A stretch of 64,000 nt of DNA from the NCBI GenBank assembly GCA_947683425.1, contig CANTUQ010000043.1, positions 11,642,501-11,706,500 on the forward strand, in the 5' to 3' direction. The DNA comes from Excoecaria cochinchinensis. Lineage: Eukaryota > Streptophyta > Magnoliopsida > Malpighiales > Euphorbiaceae. Shown here in pieces: positions 58,258-64,000 of the stretch. How positions within the stretch are numbered: the stretch's first letter is position 1; every line of letters begins with the position of its first letter. The notes under the pieces are model-generated. The model saw only the letters and a program-made list of their open reading frames with translations, did not search any database and was not told the DNA's origin. Position numbers and translations under genes: made by a program.

Positions 58258-58764
58258 TGCATGCTTAAAAAGGAAAATAAGGTAATTTGATAGAATGTCA
58301 ATTTGTTATAGTTAGGTTGATTTGTGTGCTTATAACCCTATAGGAACTTTTGTACGCTTTAAATTTCATAATCTATTTAGATTGGCCGGGAGTTGATGCA
58401 TTTAATATTTTTGATTCTACTTGATTCGAAGTTGAGCAAGTATGATGGCATGTTATATGGGTTTGTTAAATATGCTTGAGTACATATGTGAAACTAAAAT
58501 GTATAATGTGCTTAATGGCCTACGTGAAAAATTATGTCGTGTTTAGAAATAAATACCTGTTTACTTTATATGCATTTGTTAACTTTTCTGCCGTAATTTA
58601 TATGTACTTGTGCATTTAGTTTTGAGTTTAATATTTAAAGATAGTTGCAATTTTTTACATTGATTATTATGTTTTGTTGTTTTATTGTTCCAAGTTTTTG
58701 GAACATGTGATATTCTTGTGTCTTACTATTATATTCTTCTTGTTCTAATGTTTTGAATATGATT

Positions 58765-58825
58765 TGTAACACCCTTAATCTATATGCACACTACGGTTCC
58801 AACGTTACTTCATGATTACTTGATT

Positions 58826-58860
<35 letters not shown>

Positions 58861-59351
58861 GCTGAAAAGTTAACAAATGCATATTAATATCTTAAATTAT
58901 TTATAACTGATAGTTTTGATTTATTAATATTGTACCTTTGTATTTTGTATAATTAAATTGAGTATTGAAAGTGGATGATATAAGTATATTATAATATATG
59001 GTGTGTGTGAGATTGGACCTAAATTGGAGGATGGACAAACTTGTGTTGGAGTTTGAATTGAAGCGGGGTGAATGGATATATGATTATTTGAAGTGTAAAG
59101 TTTTTATTGTTTACAGGGAGATAGGCAATATTATAGAGGAAATTCTGCTGAAATTTCGGTAGGATTGACATATTTGTATTTTGATTGAATAAATAGTAAA
59201 ACTAAATAGCTATAGGGCAAATGGGTATAGTGAAAGGATAAAAAAAATAATTACCCGTATTTCGCAACAATCTTAATAGTAGTTTAAGAGAATCAAGTAA
59301 TCGTGCAGTAACATTGGAACCATAGTGTGTGTATAGATTAAGGGTATTACA
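58765..59351. mobile_element. 587-bp inverted-repeat element with 5-bp target duplication
   Basis: Ends TGTAACACCCTTAATCTAT and its inverted counterpart TGTAATACCCTTAATCTAT; imperfect inversion extends about 62 bp, through GATTACTTGATT. Flanked by TGATT at 58760-58764 and 59352-59356. It contains a (TA)n run (58830-58857) and no ORF with known motifs. A 5-bp duplication with long inverted ends does not fit common plant MITE superfamilies. Confidence 0.75.
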
Positions 59352-60302
59352 TGATTGAGTTTTTTTTTTATCTAATATATGATATTTTTTTTTTGTAGGA
59401 ACAGGATGCAAATTTTGAAGTTTCAAGAGATTTTATTTTTGGATTAGGATGTAAATTTAATTTTTTGCATTAGGTAGTATGTTTTTATTTAATTAACCTT
59501 TTATTTGAATAAATACATTATATTAGATTTTTTTTAGAAATTTAATTGATTGAATAACATTAAATTTAAAATGTGTTATTTTTAATACAACGCATATATG
59601 ACAAGTATATTTGTCATAATTTGTCGACTTATTAGTTCATAAATGACGATATAATGTTTACATTTACGATATTAATATTGTAATAAAAAAAACATAATCT
59701 AATGACAATAAAAAATTGTCACTAAAATTATATTTTGTGATAATTATTTTTGTCTGTATTTATGTCATTAATTTGTAAAATAATATGACGATTTATATTA
59801 ATCATTAATATACATTAATTTAATGACGAAATCATTTTTCGTCACTTAAAGTATTAGATTTAATGACGATATTAAATATTTTATGACGAAAATTATATTT
59901 ATTTGTGACGATAATTACGTAACCAATACTTATTGGTTTTAATTAGAAGTAGAGTTTCGTCATTAAAAATGTTTAATTTCGTGACGAATTTTAAATTTGT
60001 CATAAAAAAATGTCAATCTTTTGTGACGATAAATAATATAATGTGACGAAACATAATTTTATTTATGACATAATTTTTGTCATGAAAAGTAACAAATAAA
60101 GATGACGATAATCATTTTCGTCACAAAAAATGATACATACGGTGACAAATAACTAAATTGTCACATAAACTTTTATGTTACGCGCCTACCGTTACGTTCT
60201 CTGTGACGATAAAAATTCGTTACCTTATCTTTTCAGCGACGAAAAATGAATTTTTCATGACAATTTTTTGCGTCATAAAAGGTGTAATTTCTTGTAGTGC
60301 CT

Positions 60303-60967
60303 CCTTGGACCTCTTGTCCAACCCGTGGTACCAGTCTACTGCCGGACCCACCAAACTAAGGTAGAAATATTCCACCTTCTATTTCTTGGTCAACCCTGTG
60401 CCCTTTATCACCAGGATATACTGCTTAATGTGTGCATATGGGTCCGAAGAACCATCGAACTTCGGTAGCTCAGGCATCTTGAACCTTTGGGGCAGCAGCT
60501 CTTCATCCCCCAAATCTCTATCCTCAGATTCCCTTCCCAGCTGATAACAAGCGGGTGATCACCTCAATCTGCTGTCTCATCCCTCTCATTGCTTCATCTT
60601 TTACCCTGGGTGCTCTGGCCCTCATAGCTTGATGGACTATTGGCTCCTCATCTCCCTCCTCCATCACGAAATCCTCATCAGGATTAGGGATCCTTGCCCT
60701 TCTTGGTTCCATGGGTGTAGCAGCTCTATGCTTATTAACCATTTGGCGGGCAGCATTACCAATGAGGGGAGCCTCCCCGCCAACAGGTGGTTCAACTTGC
60801 CCCCGAGGAGGGACTACCGGTGGTTGTGGAGCGACAGGTGGTTGTGCCACAGGAGGATGAGCAATCCTTTCGGCCATGATGCTCATCATATCTAACATCC
60901 TCCGCTCAAAATCCTCTAGTCTCCTGGCAAGGTCATGAGTGGTCAAAACTCCGGTTTCTTCTGCCAT
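60303..60967 (-). pseudogene. gag: Tat#2 gag, N-terminal third
   Basis: The likely start is the ATG at 60967 (MAEETGVLTTHDLARRLEDF), not the upstream ATG at 61333, because the sequence before 60967 is leader shared with the non-coding Tat#1 leader. A coiled coil (RRLEDFERRMLDMMSIM), a proline-rich linker with PPV repeats and an acidic segment follow. One frameshift near 60540 leads into MPELPKFDGSSDPYAHIKQY and VGPAVDWYHGLDKRSKE, the typical start of the Ty3/gypsy Gag capsid domain, with a TAG in between. It is then interrupted by the CACTA element and resumes at 56093. Confidence 0.8.
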
Positions 60968-61882
60968 TGATGATTTTATAGATGAATCACTGGTCGTTGA
61001 GAGTGACTCAGAATCCCAATCAGACACTAACTCCAGCAACTCAAAGAGCAGATTTGTCCTCACCAGCTGACCGTTAGAACCTTTAGTCCACTTAGATGAA
61101 TCTATGATGGCTGAAAGATTCAAACTGTTAGGATGATGCTTGAATGACATATACAATGCATGATCGTGTGTTATGCAACATTTATAACCACATACAAACA
61201 AATAGATCCTTCCAACCTTATCACTCCAAACACGAGGTAATGCGGTCTCTTTCCTAGGTGGGCTTGATCCATGGGTTAACGGGGAACCCAATGGATACGT
61301 ATGGTACACGGTGGAAAATCGGTAGCATAACATCTCTTACCTAATGCGTATGCATATGGGTTTTGGCCTTTATGTATTTGAACATTTGAACTAAATTAAG
61401 ATGAACCCACCGGGGTATGAAAGCCTTTAATAAAAGACCATTTAATTTGGTTGATTTCGTTCAATATATAATGGCCCACATAGCAAGCACGGTATTACGA
61501 TACATGTCACCTAGAGGACATATCTATTGCCATTACATGAGCTTTAGTCAAAGGTGATGATACTTTAGGGCTACCCAAGCATGGTCCCTGCCAATAGGTC
61601 TAGCTCATCATGAGTATAACGACCGATCGAGTCTCCATTTGATATACAATTGATGATACAAGGCTTGGGCTGGTGATTATCCTGAGCACTTCCTTACAAT
61701 GAATGAAAGTAGGATTGTGTTCAAGAATGCATCGGGGTAAAATAAGGGACCAACTAGCATAATTCTAAGGCTCTAATGGATACAATGCAATTTTTTATTA
61801 ATAGAAATTGAATTTTCAATTTTTAAAAGCTCAATTATAATTTTAACGTAAGTCACTTTCGAAACAAAATTTCGATCATCGC
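60968..61882 (-). other. Tat#2 leader
   Basis: Non-coding leader between primer site and gag, collinear with the Tat#1 leader (36045-37028). Confidence 0.7.
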
Positions 61883-61897
61883 TAGTGGAGTCGCCAC
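61883..61897 (-). other. Tat#2 primer binding site
   Basis: Minus strand GTGGCGACTCCACTA, abutting the LTR end; same type as Tat#1. Confidence 0.7.
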
Positions 61898-63340
61898 TGT
61901 GACGAGCACTATCCGAACCCGACAGTAGGTCGGATCCTCGGAAGCCCACTTTTAGGGCCTGGGATGGTTGGCGTCTTTTGATCTTAGGTAACATGAGACA
62001 TTTTGGAATTCCTTACCCAATAGAATATTGGAAAGTTCATCTACTCCCATGAAACCTTTAGGCACCTTTGAGGTATTTTGGAGTCGTCACCCAATTTATA
62101 AGAAATTGAAAAAGGTATCTAACCTCGTGGGTCTAAACCAGAGAAGGTATTCAGAACTTCACTCTTATTAATGCCTTAAGTTAAGTTATAAATGAGTTTT
62201 TTAGCAATTGAAATTTCATTTCTTATCTCATGCGATCATACAATAAAATTAACGTGCATTCCAAACATTTTTGGAAAGCAGTAAAGAAACCAATAATGAA
62301 AGTAATAAATAAATTATAAGTGAAAAATGGGACAAAATAATCCCCCAAAATGTAAAAATAAAGAAGTAAATAAATGACAAAATCAAATAAATAAACAAGC
62401 ATACATAAATTGGGACATTTATTCGGAGTAGGAACTTTGGTTCCTTCATGCACACTTAAAAATCGAAGAGTTATTTTTGATGTTTATTGAGGAAATTGGG
62501 ATGAGTGATCTCATTTTGATAAAAGGGAAACTCTTCAATTACGTGATATTTTGAGAAGAAAATTAGGACATTGGTCCTATTTTATTAAGAAAAAACCAAT
62601 TTTACTTGTAAAAATCTATTTTGTGAGTTTTCATGTTAACGAGTGAAAAGATCTTTTTATTATTACAAATCTAAATTAAAAAAGGGCAAAAGTAAAGGAA
62701 TAAAAAAATAATAAATAAAGTACAAGAAATGGACTACTGTGACCTATGCATCTTAGGCCTTTGAATCTCCATTCATGGGGGCAATGCGTGTTTGTGAGGT
62801 GATTGGGCCAGAAAAGACAAGAAAATAGATTATTAGAAACACAATAAACAAAGTAAATAAATAGGTAAATCCTAAAAAAGGTAAAATAAAGTGCATATAA
62901 ATAACAAAACGAATTAAATTGCATACTAGAAATTAAAATAAATAATATAACATGACAAATAAATTAATAATATAAAGAAACACATAAACTAACAAATTAA
63001 TAATAGTAATAAACCAAGATTAGCACTAAGAATGAATAATAACATTACCACAAATAAATAAACAAATAAAATTAAAATGACATTAATAAAATATAATAAA
63101 ATTACGGGACACTTATACAAGTAGAAAATAAAATATAATGAATCATGTCCTACAAGAAATATATTCATAAAATGATAAATGAAGGAATGAATAGTGAAAA
63201 CATAAGTGCAGTGTGTGAAACGAAAGAAAACAAAATGAGAAAAGAAAAATACATTTCCATGCATGCATGCAAAATGAAAAAAACCCATTAATATACATGT
63301 ACAACAGTGGCCCACGTAGGAAATTCATGCAAAAATAGGA

Positions 63341-63377
<37 letters not shown>

Positions 63378-64000
63378 TTAATAAATTATTATGACACACA
63401 AAAAATATTCACAAAATAAGAAATGACAATAAAAATAATAAAGTAAAATTTGTATGAAATAAAGAAAATTAAACAAGTAAAAAAGAAAAGAATCCAGAAT
63501 GCAAGAAGTTAATAATAAAAATAATAATGGTAATGAAATCAAACAAGCAGGTGAATGAACAAATGAATAAAATAAACAAATAAATTCAATAGACGTGTGT
63601 GTGTGATAAAGGGAAAGACTAAATTGAACTAAAACATACAAAATGAACTAACAAAGAAAATAACAATGCAGACCTGCACCAAGTGAAGGGAAATAAGAAA
63701 AAGAGAAAATATGCAGTATGTTGACAGTGGCCAAAACAACAAGAAGTCAACATGCAGGTCATGCGAAAAACAAAGAAGAAAAGAATGCAGCATGCATAAG
63801 ATGGGATTTTGGCTAAGGAAACAGTGGGTAAATCCTCATCCACGTACAAAAACCTTTGAAACTATCTATCAAATAGACAAAAGAATGAACGACTTTATAA
63901 AACTCAAAAACAAGAACACATACAAAAAAGGAAAACGGGACCACTGCTTAGGGAAGAAGGAGATGAACAGTATTTTTTTAATTGGTTTTTTGTTATTTCA
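61898..64000 (-). mobile_element. Tat#2 5' LTR, cut by the window edge
   Basis: Near-identical to 49385-51540 apart from scattered changes and shorter TAA tracts (63341-63375 here versus 50831-50888 there; the second tract is almost lost here). Confidence 0.88.

Larger units (their letters stand above)
56097..60299. mobile_element. Non-autonomous CACTA element (4203 bp) in Tat#2 gag
   Basis: Perfect 3-bp duplicate CCT on both sides (56094-56096 and 60300-60302). The right end is CACTACAAGAAATTACACC on the minus strand; the left end is TACTATAAGAAATTTTAC, so the terminal C has changed to T. Both ends carry dense subterminal repeats built on TGACGAAA / TTTCGTCA (56120-56600 and 59590-60290). 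No TnpA- or TnpD-like frame was recognised. The interior holds a GC-rich leader block, a coding-like fragment and a 587-bp inverted-repeat element. Confidence 0.88.
49385..64000 (-). mobile_element. Tat#2: Tat/Ogre-like retrotransposon, minus strand, runs off the window
   Basis: The 3' LTR is 49385-52430, the internal region 52431-61897 and the 5' LTR starts at 61898. Minus-strand polypurine tract (CTTGGGGGCAAC, 52442-52431) and primer site (61897-61883) abut the LTRs. The left flank is CTAGG (49380-49384); its partner is beyond the window. The internal region keeps most of gag and the pol tail, but no enzyme core. It is split by a CACTA element. Confidence 0.85.

Noticed and set aside
60968..61333. 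Upstream extension of the Tat#2 gag ORF to an ATG at 61333
   Set aside because: This stretch is collinear with the non-coding Tat#1 leader; the conserved gag start is at 60967.

Overview
The window looks like repeat-rich, heterochromatic DNA from a flowering plant, most likely a eudicot. It is strongly AT-rich with long TAA/ATT microsatellites. It holds plant-specific LTR retrotransposon lineages (Ty3/gypsy Athila-like, Tat/Ogre-like and Tekay/Del-like), CACTA DNA transposons and foldback elements. I find no intact host gene, no tRNA or rRNA gene, and nothing prokaryotic. Almost all short ORFs are chance openings in LTRs or microsatellites.

Layout from left to right. 1-3927 is the 3' end of an Athila-like element: a broken late ORF, a polypurine tract and a 3' LTR. 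3928-8198 is unassigned and holds a recent 593-bp tandem duplication. 8199-9131 is a tract of about 20 short hairpins ending in a CACTA-like terminus. 9152-9649 is a truncated Tat LTR end, cut into a second Athila-like element (9650-13532). 13573-43587 is a Tat/Ogre-like element (Tat#1) whose 5' LTR has been split twice. The first insertion (14429-29085, duplication ATCAC) was itself hit by a tandem gag-only retrotransposon array (19335-28915, duplication ACTGA). The second (30075-35713, duplication GAGAT) was itself hit by a solo LTR (33059-35468, duplication CATGT). Subtracting the insertions, the 5' LTR is about 2.15 kb, matching the 2.11-kb 3' LTR at 41480-43587. 43588-49384 holds two foldback elements and an LTR fragment. 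49385-64000 is a second Tat-like element (Tat#2) on the minus strand, running off the window; its gag is split by a CACTA element (56097-60299, duplication CCT), which contains a 587-bp inverted-repeat element.

The most coherent unit is the array at 19335-28915: LTR-gag-LTR-gag-LTR, each internal region being only about 1.4 kb with a tRNA-iMet-type primer site, a gag gene and a polypurine tract, and no protease, reverse transcriptase, RNase H or integrase. It fits the non-autonomous gag-only (TR-GAG type) retrotransposons and would depend on a Tekay-like partner for enzymes. Both Tat elements also keep gag remnants but essentially no pol.

The most unusual signal is non-coding. Several different LTR families carry arrays of short perfect dyads in the LTR interior or promoter side, and one dyad type (TCACGGTGGCAACC paired with GGTTxCCACCGTGA) is shared by an Athila-like LTR and the gag-only LTR. 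Other dyads keep their symmetry while the sequence changes between families.
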